A DNA stretch of 64,000 nucleotides from Onchocerca lupi. Taxonomy: Eukaryota; Nematoda; Chromadorea; Rhabditida; Onchocercidae. The stretch covers positions 62,001 through 126,000 of the forward strand of contig JAOVVO010000152.1 of NCBI GenBank assembly GCA_028564675.1. Reading direction: 5' to 3'. Positions 36,950-49,310 of this stretch are shown one piece after another. The translations under genes were made by a program, and so were the position numbers. The notes beneath the pieces are model-generated. The model worked only from the letters and a program-made list of their open reading frames with translations, did no database searches and had not been told where the DNA came from. The number at the start of each line of letters is the position of its first letter. The stretch's first letter is position 1.

Positions 36950-39900
36950 CTACTTATCGTTTATATTTCCAACATTTCCTAAAATTCTAACTGAAATTAA
37001 ACCGACCTTCAACGAATGAAATAAGATTAATTTATAAGTCCAATGTGAGAGACCAGAGTACTGATAATTTTGTTGTATAACAAGCATTGGTAATGCAGCA
37101 CTGGTGATGATCTGCGATGCAAAAATATGTGCAATAATGACTGCACCTGGCACTATTTGGATTGCAAAATTACCGGGAATACCCACGAAAGCTGCTTGCC
37201 AAGGAATTGATGAGAATGTCGGTTGATGAGACAAAGTGAAGAATCCATGCGATGATAAAAAAACAATTAACGCTATTTGGTAATACTCTGAAAAACAAAA
37301 ATGCCATATAAATTTGAAATTTCTAAATAAATATAAAAAAAAAAAATAGTCAACACAAACTCCTAAATGATTCCTTCACACTTTTATTAAAGAGAATCAG
37401 AATTCAGAAAGTTGAAAGAAAAAGTAGAAAACACATCTTCAGAATATACAACAGTTTAGATTAAAGATATTAACAAATAGCATACCATCAACGGTAATAA
37501 ACGAAATGAGGAAGATTATTATAATTAATGAAAGAAAACTGAATGCTAGGCCATCACCCAAAATTAAAAATAAAACAGATGATATGCATATTAAATATGA
37601 TATTGCGGAACTGTTTCGATTCCAAAATTTTCCTATATGAGCTGCACGGAAACAAATAATTAGTAAATTAATGAATGATAACCCATAAACAATCTGAAAA
37701 TAATGATTATATATTTGCTAACTCGAGTACTATATAGCAAAAAAAAAAAGACTTAAAGATGAAGTTTGGCTGAAAGAGTAGAATTTTTTCTACAAGTAAT
37801 ATAAAAGCGATAAAAGGTACATCACGTAGTACCACTTAATCTTATGACTTTACAGAATCGTTCTGTCACAAAGTGAAATTATCATATCAGTTCAAACTCC
37901 TCACGATGTTACTAGTGATAATGCTATATTGATTTCAGAACTAACCTGAGCAGTAATAAGTGAAAATCGAGCAAAACGGATAACAGTATTTTCGGGTAAC
38001 CAAAGAGATAACCATGAAGCAATACTAGCAACTGTTGTTGGGAAAATCAATGTCGAAGTCCAAATTTCGGATGGATAAGTTTGTAAAAGTCTCCTGGCTA
38101 TGTATGCAGCAATAATCTGTATTGAAATACCGAGCATAAAACGCATCATTTTCATAGGACCTGAAAAGGCTACTGACTTCTGAGTCTAGAAATTTGATTA
38201 TTGAGATACCAAATATAAAACGCTTCATTTTCATAGGATTAAAAAGGGTACTAACTTCTGAGTTCAGAAATTTGATTATTTAATTGCAATTAAAATTATG
38301 ATAGCTGCAATAATCTTTAAATTATTTAACATGACATGTTTTAAATGAACAATTCATAGAAGTTTGAGGCAGACGATGATTAACATCACTTTTTTTGTAT
38401 AAGTTACTTGGATTTGTAAATGAAGTGAAAAGCACTCACTATGATGAATATGAGAAAATGGTAGTGAAAATATTGTAGCTTCACATGCATCTCCCTGCTC
38501 TTCTCGACATTTTTGAAAAAAAATACCCAGCCGCAAAAGTAAAATGATAGTAATGAAGATAAAAAAACGTCGCCAACTAAAACGATTTTCTATCATCGTT
38601 AAAAATGATCCCGATTGATGTCGATTACTATGTTTCCTGCAAACAATATTTTTTTTTTTTGGTTCTTTTATGTTATTGTTGCTGTCCAAAAAAGTAGTAT
38701 TAATTATAATTTCTATAGATAAATCAAGAAAGTGAGAAAATCTATTTTTTCTACAACAAAATTTAACACTTAATAATCTCTGTTATATTTTAGGTCTAGA
38801 AACTTTATCATATTTTAAAGGATCACATTTAAATTTGTTAACTGTTTAAAATCTACATAAAACTTTTGAAAATTACATACCTATTTGAAAAAGACTGGAA
38901 AAATGCAACAGCAACCAAAGTTTCGGTTAGGAAACGTACTACGGATGATTCAAAAACAATGTAGCTATTGGAAAGGAAAGACAATGCATGTGCAATAATC
39001 ATACAGAATACAGCAATTTCCCAAATTGTTGGCATGAACGAAAATAATGTTCTGGCTGTTCGAACAAGTCGAATAATCAACGACAAGGATAATAAAAAAT
39101 CCAAAATTGTAACATAATGTTCTTCATCTCCAATTAAAAAAATCGATGTTTGAATGAGAAAAAGACCGGATCGAAAAACCAAAGAGGCAAATGAAATGCT
39201 AAAAAAAAAAAATGCAAACTGGGATGCATTTATATGATTTATGAAGCTATTCCAATAATGGAACCTACATTAAGCTATATATTAAATAAAGAATAAAACT
39301 ATCCAATCAGTCAGTGTAAGCTGCATTCTGAAAAAAATTCGATTAAGAATTAATATCAGTAATTATTAATATCAACATTTTGAATTCATGAAGGAAATTC
39401 ACAAAACAACCATCAAACTATGCCATTTGACGACAAAATTCATAAAAATTTACAAATTTTATAAAGAAGCTTACTTTCCCGTACAAAGCGAATCATAAAC
39501 TGCTAATATTGCATCAAGTAACGATAAAAAACCGATTCGCATGAAACTATGATTGAATTCAGTCCATGAAGCACGCAGAAGCTCTTGCAAACGGTGCATA
39601 TAGTAAATGGAGTTTTCTACATTCCCATTATTTTCGAAACTTCGTATCAATGAATCTAACGCCGGCAACTCAGTTTCTGTCACTATGGTCCGTCCATAAC
39701 GCATCATCTGTTCTACATTACTACTTATCGCTAATGCTCGATGCTCCGGTATTATGGTGCAATCAATTAGTATCCCAATATTAGAATATGGAATGGGCGA
39801 ATCAAGTAACAGACTGATTGTTGGTACAATGTCAACCTGAAAAAAAAAATGTTCCTGTAGTCTAATTCTCGTTCAATTATTCAAAAAAGGCCAAACAGAA

Positions 39901-42174
39901 TAATTGTTTAACTGTCAAAACTTCTTCAAGTCTCAAGAAAATTTTGCGAAATATTTGAATCTTGACAGTTGAAAGATTCAGATACTTAACAAAATTATTT
40001 CATGAAAATTAATTTTTGTAACTGAGAGATCTCACTTCATAATTGTTGCACGATATGAGAATAGAAGCAGTCCTTATGATATGTTGAATTTGCTTTTTGA
40101 TATCGTAGAAGGAAAAATGGGTAAAGTTAGTTAAAGGTAATAATTGAAGAGTTAGTCAAAAGAATTTATCAACTCAGCAAATTCTATCAATCCCATTTTG
40201 AGATCAAACGCATAAAATTTCAGCTTTCTAATTTTCTGGTAAAGTAGAAATGAACTAAATTAAGTTGTATAATTCGTGATCGAAATCCTACCTGTGAAAC
40301 TGATTTCGGTGGTTCCGCAAAAATTAATTTCTTTTTAGCAAACATAAATAAAGCAGCATCGATTTCCAGTGGTTCATCGCCACCATGATCACCATTATCA
40401 GTCATTCCATGATCACCCATTATCAACAATAAAGTATTATTATCCAGAGAATCGACCACTTTTGCCAAAATTTCATTTATCTGTAGCATCTTTTTGGACA
40501 TTTCAGGATGATCTGGACCATATTTGTGTCCGCAATGATCCACGCCAAGAAAATGCGCTATTAATACGGTCCAGTCCGATTTTGTAAGCTCAACGTCAAG
40601 ATTATCTGCAATATAGATCCACCTAACCATCTAAGTAAAAAAGAATAGTATAGAAGAATTACCATACATTGAAAAAAACTTAATATAACGAAACTTGCCT
40701 GAAATCATCTGATCAACGGTGTGAAGATCAGTTATATCGAAAGATGGCAAATGATATTTACGTTTGAATTGTTTTGGATAAAGTGAAACCCTGAAAAAAA
40801 GATAAAAAATATGAAAAAGGTGGAATTACAAACTAAAAGATGACTGACATACTATTTTCACATTGTTAAGTAATCAACAATGGATTTCAAACTAATTTTG
40901 CAATCACAAGTTTCATATTCCACCCTCTCTCCTAACTCAGCAATATATTACAGAAAATTGTGCAATCAAAAAATGATTTATTTTCAAATCCATTAGCTAA
41001 ATTCATTGTTATGAATAAATTACCACGTATCATCTCCAAGCATAACAATACTTCGATTCGTTGCGACGATTTCATCGATCCAGTTATCTTCCAATATTGC
41101 AGTACTTGCGAAATTTGAACCAGCATCAATAAATGTGGGAAGAGAGCCAGTGGTTAATGCTTTTAAACGCTGCATTGTAGTAGTCGGAGCATCGGCATGG
41201 AAATGCATCAAAACTGCTGATTCTAAAATTCGATTTTAAGCAATTTATAATTCATCCAAAGGAAACCGCTTTCGAAGATTACTTATTTTGTGCCAGATTC
41301 ATTTAAGTTAAGCTCAATTCTCTGCGATGATCACTCAATTGAATACTGTAAGTGATAGCATGGTATAATCTAATTTTCGCCATCATAAAATTAATATTCA
41401 GTGTTAATATTGAATTAATATTCACTACAATATTTCTCATTGGATAATATGATATTTAATATTCTTTGTCATTATCTTTTATTTAAAACTGCTTTGTTTC
41501 CAAGAATTTTTTATGTTCATTATTTCAACACATTCATAAATTGCAATCAAATGAAAAGAAAACATTTATTTACCTCGATGATCATTGAGTAAACGAGTAA
41601 TGGTCGAAAACTGGTTTAAATATGCTTTGTTGCTATTGCTGAGATGAGTTTGAGATGGTGCAACAAAATCATATCGTAAAGCATCAATCAGAATAATAAT
41701 AACCCGTTGGTATTGAGCTGGAAACCAGCAAGCATCACGTGAAGCAACATCCGAGCATGAACTGCGTGACGTGAGTTCAACTCGTTTCAGTAAGAAACCA
41801 TGTTGGAAGAGCAGTAATGATATGAAGAATGAAATACCAATAAATGCAATATTAATCAGATGGACCTGAAAATCATTTAAAATAAAAAAAGAGAGAGAAA
41901 AACACAAAGAGGACAATAAAATGAAACTTTCATTTAATATGGAAAAAGTTTTCTTGGAGCTTCTTAGATGAATATCTTATTCTTTTTTTCGGCATCGTTC
42001 ATTTCGTGTCATTAATATAATACAGTGGAACATACTGGTCTGATTTTGTTAAATTATAAATCTTAAAAAGGATTTTAGAAAATTGAAAAAAGTATTAAAC
42101 ACATTCTAATTCCGCCTCTTCTCTTTTCTCCCCTAACTTACGATTTTGCCATTCATTTGTTCGAGATTGACCAT
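36950..42174 (-). CDS. pigo: PIG-O: GPI ethanolamine-phosphate transferase 3 (one-base frameshift)
   Basis: ER multi-pass enzyme that adds ethanolamine phosphate to the third mannose of the GPI precursor. Twelve exons in transcript order: 42142-42174, 41574-41865, 41024-41222, 40699-40791, 40292-40605, 39475-39836, 39300-39327, 38881-39218, 38440-38636, 37946-38160, 37486-37693 and 36950-37287. All phases agree, giving about 871 aa, somewhat shorter than human PIG-O. The alkaline-phosphatase-like domain shows ILIDALRYDF, then PTTTMQRLKALTTGSLPTF and DAGSNF around the nucleophile Thr, plus GDDTW, HFLGVDHCGHKYGPDHPEM and MGDHGMTDNGDHGG (metal ligands). Many membrane helices follow, and a late HQPTFSSIPWQAAFVG motif. 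Exon 4 carries an extra base in a TTTT run (40740-40743), separating LPSF from DITDLHTVD. Intron 4 is GC-AG. The N-terminal exon lies inside the neighbouring gene's last exon. Confidence 0.92.
38127..38290. repeat. 79-bp tandem duplication including the start of PIG-O exon 10
   Basis: ATAAAACGC occurs at 38136 and 38215. Each copy continues into TTTTCATAGGA, CTTCTGAG and AGAAATTTGATTATT. The copy nearer 38136 contains the used acceptor and first codons of exon 10 (PMKMMRFMLGIS). The other encodes MKMKRFIFGIS but has lost the CAG acceptor. Confidence 0.8.
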
Positions 42175-43415
42175 TGCAATTCCGGAACCGAAGGAAATGT
42201 CGCAGTTCCTTTGGTATATCTTCGGGATCTGTAAATGGAAAATAATTTTAAGGGAAAAAAAACTTGAATTGATATCAAGAAGAATTTAAATTCTTACAAT
42301 AAAGACTTATTAAATTCATCACTCATTGAGATAGTTCCAAATTAATAATCTGATCAAAATTGTGGTTATCTATACCAAGCTATGTTCATTCTTTTGCTTT
42401 ATATTGTTCAAACTTTAATTAAATACTCAAATTAAATGATTTCAAACCCTAACCGTCTGAATAATCTAATGACATGAATCGGACGAAATCTCTGGTTGAG
42501 GGTAATGTCTCAATGTCCAAACCGTTTTTTAAGTTGTTATGTTCCACTTCTTCAATAATCGAATTTGTTTCTTCCAGAATAATTTTGCTCGTTTCCTCTC
42601 TCTGCTCACCAACCACTTCCGCACTTTTCGTTTTCTCTTTACTCTTCACTAATGCAGCATCCTTATTTTCCACTTTTAAGCTCTTTGCTATTCCTTTCTC
42701 TTTTATTTCCGGTTTTTGAATTTCGATTTTTTCTATTCTTTCCAACAAATTCTTGCTTTTCGTAGTATGCTCTTCAATTCTTATTTTCTCTTTCCTTTCT
42801 TTTAATTCAAAACCATCGTTTTCTTTTTTATCCTTATTACTACACCTACTCTTTTCTCCATAATTTTTTCTCTGGTCGTTTTGAGTAATCTTATTTATTA
42901 CGTAATTTTTACTTCGTTCCAATTCTTTTTCCAATTCCTTTCGACGTTCCTCCTTACGTAGCTCATACAATGATTCTAGTAGCGCTTTTTTTACATCACT
43001 TCTATCAAATCCCTCCTGAAATTGAGAATTTAATTCAAACTCAAAAGTTTATTATCTGAGATAAAACAAAAAATTTCATCCATCACCTGCAATTAGCCAT
43101 CCTCCTGATGAAAAAATCGTTTGAAGTCGATAAATAAAATCACTGAACATAACAAATCCTATTAATTTCAAATATTGCAGTTTTTATATGAAATGATTAA
43201 CTTGATGATCTGAACAATGTGATGATTTCCGAATAGTGAAATGTTTGATTCGCAGTTCGAAATTTCTTCGAATCTTTCTGAAGATCTAATTTATAATCTC
43301 CCGAATAATCAAATTTAATTTTTCCTTTGTTTAAATAAGTCACCTCTTCCTTAACTTCTAGACGAGGTCTTAAAAGTCGTTGTTCATTGGAGCGCCGTGC
43401 AATACTTCGTTTCAT
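42095..43415 (-). CDS. Unrecognised charged coiled-coil protein, overlapping PIG-O
   Basis: Supported exons: 43015-42454 (acceptor TTTCAG, donor ACG|GTTAGG, phase 1) and 42228-42095 (acceptor TTTACAG, stop TAA). The large exon is Lys/Glu-rich and probably coiled coil (KKALLESLYELRKEERRKEL at its start), ending STRDFVRFMSLDYSDG. The last exon gives DPEDIPKELRHFLRFRNCNG and ends EEAELECV. Upstream, an ORF with ATG at 43415 (MKRSIARRSNEQRLLRPRL) to 43197 is probably the first exon. Its natural end does not give the phase 0 that the next exon requires, so either an internal donor (for example GAG|GTGACT near 43347) or a missing small exon is needed. The last exon fully contains PIG-O exon 1 in a different frame. 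Function unknown. Confidence 0.65.
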
Positions 43416-45154
43416 CAATGAATGCAACCATTCGTACAAGGCACAAAGTCGGGAGATCGAAATTAATTATGATCCTGAGCTTCTCGAGAATTTAAGTTAG
43501 ATTCAGAAGGGTTAAATATAAACTCAAATACTGCATTTGTAATCAAATCCAAAAACTTTCATAAACTATGCTTAAGTTGAATCTAGTTCAACATAAATAT
43601 AAAATCAGAATCCTTTAGACCTACATCACGCATTTAATATGACTATCTTTCAAAACCCATAAAAAATGCACTGACCTCTCAAACATTTATTTTTCAAAAT
43701 TTGAACTATCTTCTTAAAAACAAACTTTTTTGATGCCAAAATTATCAATTTAGATTCCAAATAATTCATATGGAGAATACATCTCGCACAAACTTTACAA
43801 TTTCTACATCTTACACCAAATGATTATCCATCTAAAATGTATAACAGCATTTCAGCTGATCTGCAAAACCATATATGATGCAAAAGATTGAAATGTGAAA
43901 AACAATATTTTTTCTAGACAAAACAAACAAAAAAAAAAAAAAAAAAGAAAAAGAAAAAGAAAAAACCGTACAGCTTATAATTATCATTCATTCATCATTA
44001 CACGAAGCATTCTATTAAAAAAAAGCACACACTGAAGCAACAAAACGAGAAAGTACTTCATTTGGAAAGCGCACAAATTGCGGATTTTTCGAATTTTAAA
44101 AGAAAAAATGACATCAGATAGATTGAAATAATAAAATGATTTTAAATAAAATGATAAATAAAATAATTCAATTTCGTATCACAATAAATTCTTTGAAAAA
44201 TAAAATATTTTGGAAGAATAACACTAGATTTTTCTGGATCCCTCATTAGAATCGATTAGTCCTGGTTTTAAAAACTGGACTGATGATCGAATCGATGAAT
44301 CAAATTCGATCAGATTACCGAAAAAATGCCAACCTAATATTATACTTAGTAGTAGTGAATTTGCTCTACTTCAGCTTTGTCAATTTAAGCTTCAGAAAAC
44401 AAAAACAAAAACCATGAAGTCTCCAAAGACTTCTTTTCGCTCGGCAAATTTTTGCCTTATTTAACCCACATGATTTTAAAAGAGTCCTTGGGAGGGCTCC
44501 AAAACTTAGTCTGATCTACAATTAAATAGCATTTCGCCCTCGAATTCGCTCTTCGAATTTCTTGAGTGATTCTTCTCTAAAAATATAAAACTAAATACCA
44601 AACAGTGCATTCAATTAGACAATCAATCAATAATATATATTAATGAAAAGAAATAAAACAAATTAAAATAATGAAGAATTTTCTTAAAAAAAAGAAAAAA
44701 AAAAAGGATGCCTAATACTAATTTTTCAAAAATATCAAGTTGAAGCGATGAGATTTAGATATTTTGAAAATTGAAAAACATCAGGTTTTATAAAATATTC
44801 CAATTGCCTATCAAAGCAATAAACCAGTGGAAAAATCAACAAAAGCTTGCTACGCAAGTAAAGCTATAAAACTGAAGGAATTTAATAATTTTTCAATAAA
44901 ATAAATTTCCATTTCTTTTGTGAATATACAACTCGAAATTTACCATTAATTATATTCGGATATTTCATGTAAATGGTAAGTTATGGGCTAATGAATCAAG
45001 ATAATACGAAAAATTTCACAAAGAGGTTTTTTTTTTTTAGATAATAAGAGAATAACATATTTTGGACTTAAACATCAAATATTACATACACAACTGGATA
45101 ACCTTGCGTAAATAAAAAATAAGCTTTACGACGTATCTATTTTTTCTAGTTTTT
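43416..45154. other. Spacer between two minus-strand genes
   Basis: AT-rich with an AAAAAAGAAAAAGAAAAAG patch at 43925-43965. A short perfect hairpin GAAGTCTCCAAAGACTTC lies at 44416-44433. No gene was seen. Confidence 0.5.
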
Positions 45155-48100
45155 TCATCTTACAGAGGCTTCACTCAAATTTTCTTGTTTTCCATTTTCA
45201 CTTTTTATTTTGTTTATCGTTGCATTCTGATTCGTCTTTCTTATCTGCTCCTCTAGAATATTTGCTGACGCAAATTTCTTGGAAACAGAACTGGAATTAA
45301 TATATGGACTTGCTGCTGTTTCAGAAGCATCATCCACAGTTTCAGTTTTCGCCGATTTCTCACTAGCAACTGAATCACAACTATCTGGAGTTTTTGAATT
45401 GCTGGATGACATTCCACTGGAAAAATATGATGACTTCCTTCTTCCTTTGTTGGAGTTTTTTCTCGATGACTGGTTGGGAGATCCCGAATCAGTTTCCACA
45501 CTTCTTGGTGTTCTACTTAATTTTTTGAGTAATTTCTTTACACTTGGGTTCCTGAAAAGATCCTCTGTTTTTTCGGAGCTACCATTTTTTGGTATTTCTT
45601 TCCTGTCAATATCTTCAAATTTTTCACTTCCATTCGAGAAATTTTCTTCTACTTCTTCGAATTTTGTTTTCATATCTCTCGAAGAACTTGCAGTTTCAGG
45701 AATCACACACGATATACTATTTTTGATCAATGAAGATGACCCTGATTTTTCGCGAGCTATTCGAAGCCTGCAAGAAAAAATAAGACTATAAAAGTAGACA
45801 ACATAATAATAAAAATACTCACAGGAAGTGTCCAAAGAGAAATAGTTTTTAAGCATCATTTTAATTATTTTAATTCAGAATGCCAAAACTATTCAAATAT
45901 TTGATGCAATCCTTTGCATAACATAACTGAAGTTGAATATTTTTGTCAGCTTCCAAATCAAATATAATAACAGAAGTTTTATAACATACTTTAATTCATC
46001 CACAGTTTGATAGAACTTTAATCCATCCACAATTTGACAGAATTCTAAATAATACCAAAAAGCTTTCTGCCAAATGAATTCTTCATTTTCAAAATTTCAA
46101 AATGATGAACTTGCCTGAGCTTGGACAATCTCTTTTTATCTGATTTCGATGCCGGACGAATGAGACGGTGCAATTTGAATGGAGCATCCTTTGGTAGTTT
46201 CGGTGGATTCAGAGGATCTCTGTTGTAAACGTTGAGCAACGCATGTGCCATGTATACTTTCTGGCTAGTTTGTACTGATCGCCCACTGCGATTCTTCTGA
46301 ATACAAACTGTGGAACGAGTCGCCATTCCTTCATCTTCCTCATCAATGCTATCATCGAACAAATTACGACGTGATGTGGAGCGACCATAAAATACCTTCA
46401 AATAATTGAGTAAAATACCTTAAAATGATTAATAATTAAGTAAAATACCTTCAAATAATTTATTTCGAAATCTTTCCTTCCCTTCTTTATTGCATCTTTT
46501 TTTAGACAGAACATCATCCGGCAAAATATATGAGGTTTCACTTTTGATTTTAATTTTTTTTTTATTTTTAACCTAGAATCTCTCGTAAAAAGTGCACGAT
46601 TTGTGACAGTGGTTTAGATACCAACAACAGAATTTTCCTGTAGGTTTTTGAATGCATAGAAAAAAATTTTTTTGTGGTTGGCAATAAAGACAAAAAATAG
46701 TTTTTCAGTAAACATGGACTTTATAATAAGAATGAAATTTTGAAATAATTCAGCAGATGCATCTTCAAATGGTTTGAAAGAATACAATATTTGATTTTTA
46801 TTATTTAATAAAATGATATCAAATTTAATCGTCAAATCTTTATTGAAAATTCATACTGCAATGTTTTTTTATATTTACCTCGTTCTTATCACTTTTACGT
46901 GCTGAATGACGGATAGTTTCGATGCGTTTACGATACCGTTCAATAATACTTCTGTCTAATGATATATCTTTAATCACAGGCTAAAAATTATCCATTGAAA
47001 ATAAAACGAAACAAACTTATAAATTCTTTAATAATGGCAAAATTTAATCATTCTAATTAAGTCCTTCAAATACTTAAATAAAATCTGACAAAGTTAACAA
47101 AAGTTACAAAATTGCCTGCATTTTTTTTTTTTTCCCTGATGTTCCCCAACTGATCTTTTCTTATGCGAACAGAAAGCCCTTTTATATTAAAAGTATTATC
47201 TAAAAAAGTAAAAGCAGATAGGATCAATGAAAAATCATTAATTCCATACGGAAGGAATGCTGAAATGTTATGAAATTATTACTGGATGTGACTTTAAAAA
47301 AGGCATTAAAAATGATAACACTGAAAATCATTTCATTTCCGAATTAATAACTAAACATAATAATATTCCATTTTATTTCATAGAGCAGCAAGAATTTTGA
47401 GATCATACTTTGCTTAAGCTTTCTCCTTGCTCTTATCTCTTTTAAGTTTGCTGTGGACTTGAATAAGACTGTCCGGAGCAGAAAGTTAAAACTAAAAAGT
47501 TAAAATAGGTTGCAAACAGGTTCCTAATTTCTAACACAAGGATATTCCACGAATAATTTAAAACTGAATTAAATTTCATTTGTAAATGGTACTTACTGCA
47601 GCAGGTGAAGTAGTAGCAACGCAAACATTAGTTTCCTCATCTAATCGATCCATCATAGCGAAACGTTCGTTTAAATTCACACGTGCGGAACGTGTTCGAG
47701 AAACATTGGTAAAACTAGAAGCGGATGACGATGATGGCAGAGAATTGCGTAATTTTTTGGGCTGCATTCTTCCACGCATTATTGGAAGACTATTTCTTTT
47801 TCGCGACTGTTGCTGCTGAGATTGGGTCTTTAGACTTTTTTCTAACAATGCTGCCAGCTTTTCGTTTTTACGTGTCGGAACTGAAATTAATTTACTACGC
47901 TTTTCGATTTATTTTGAAAGGCAAAATGAAGTTCCATTACTTGATAAAATAAACAGCTGAATGAGAATCACTTGTTTTGCGAAACTGATATGGATAACAA
48001 TAAAAAGTGAAATACAACTAATCTGAAGATCCTGAACGTAGTTCGGGAATGTCTAAGTACGAGAAAAACAGAGTACTGAACACATCTATTCTTCTTAGTT

Positions 48101-49310
48101 TTCTCTAATTATTTAATACTTATTTTTGAGATACCTTTGATTTCAACAGGATTTTAAAAATCCACAATAAAATTTACTTAGACAATGATAATAATGAAAC
48201 AAAAATAGCGAAAACCTCAGTGTATGCATGCTACTCTTGAAACTTGTAAAGAAATAATAACTTGCTTCGATTAAGTTTACTAAGTGGCGTTTGCATAACG
48301 TTTTCATTATCTTTAGAAACTTTTTCATCCAATTTCTTCTTCATTTTCGACTTCGGAGTTGACGGTACAACTATTTCTCCAAGGTCATCACCTTCACTAA
48401 TTGTGTCGGAAGACGAACTGCCACTCTCGCCTACTTTCTCTTCTTCTATTTCTTTATTTTCTTAAAATATTTAAAATCATTCATTTATCAACTTTTAGGA
48501 AAAAAAATATTGCATAAACAAGAAACGAAGCTGGATTAAAAAAGTCCAACATCATTCAAAATTAAATATCAAGAAAAATACTGATGCTAAAACCACTGTT
48601 TTGACGAATTTCCATTAAAATGTAAATACAAAGAGATAATCTGATACAAGATATTTCATGAATGATGCAACTTGACCTAATAAAATATAACTTCCTATCA
48701 TGGAAAGATAATCCAAAAATGAATTGATATATTTTGTTTTAAAGCAGAAATACAGATTTTTTTTTAGGATATCAATTGAAATATATAATTAATAATTCTA
48801 ATAACTATTTCTTTGTAAGTTAATATATGCATAAATATCATTAAATCAACTTATTAAAGGCAGTCATAATACCTATGACTAATAATTTTAATTAAGATTA
48901 AATATCCATGCAAAATATCTTTGATGTGAAATGATTTCCATTAGATAAAATAAACATAAAACTATAAAACCTAACTTCAATATCGATAATTTTGGCATTT
49001 AACATGAAATAATAGGCAAAGTAAAAAGATAGCACATAACTGCTTGACAAAGATTCAATTAGAAATAATCATTATCAATCAAATAAATCAATAAGTAGTT
49101 CCAAAATTATCAGAGAATGATGAAATGAGCTTGCCAAAGAATAAGTGGAATTAAATTCTCAACAATATCATATTTATATCATTCAAAGCCTATTTTAGTG
49201 CGAACAATTAGAGAAAAAGGAAGGATTCGGAGAAGAGAAAAAGGATAGCAGACTGATCATGGTGATATGAATAATGATCTTTGAAGTTTACTATTACCTT
49301 GGCAACTCAT
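45155..49310 (-). CDS. Unrecognised basic, serine-rich protein, 490 aa
   Basis: Six exons in transcript order: 49298-49310 (MSCQ), 48281-48460, 47597-47880, 46879-46980, 46115-46395 and 45155-45767. Every junction is in phase, 491 codons including stop. The protein is highly charged and Ser-rich. It starts with an acidic segment (ENKEIEEEKVGESGSSSSD), then STPKSKMKKKL and basic RKRNSLPIMRGRMQPKKLRN. A better-conserved-looking core follows (RSIIERYRKRIETIRHSARK, and AHALLNVYNRDPLNPPKLPK with FKLHRLIRPASKSDKKRLSK), then a Ser-rich tail with SRTPRSVETDSGSP. Many S/TP sites suggest cyclin-dependent or proline-directed kinase substrates and a nuclear location (inference). The junction after KLR uses a GC donor (AG|GCAAGT, 46114); the GT alternative runs into a stop. 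The start follows an acceptor TTTAAACAG, suited to trans-splicing. I do not recognise the family. Confidence 0.75.

Noticed and set aside
41574..42095. Reading the coiled-coil gene and PIG-O as one fused protein
   Set aside because: Joining the upstream frame at the 42141 donor to PIG-O exon 2 gives an immediate stop, so the proteins are separate.
44416..44433. Perfect hairpin GAAGTCTCCAAAGACTTC as a terminator or microRNA
   Set aside because: A 7-bp stem with a short loop is too small for a microRNA precursor, and the hairpin has no evident role in a eukaryotic spacer.
45279..45791. 170-aa plus-strand ORF
   Set aside because: Antisense shadow of the last exon of the 490-aa minus-strand gene.
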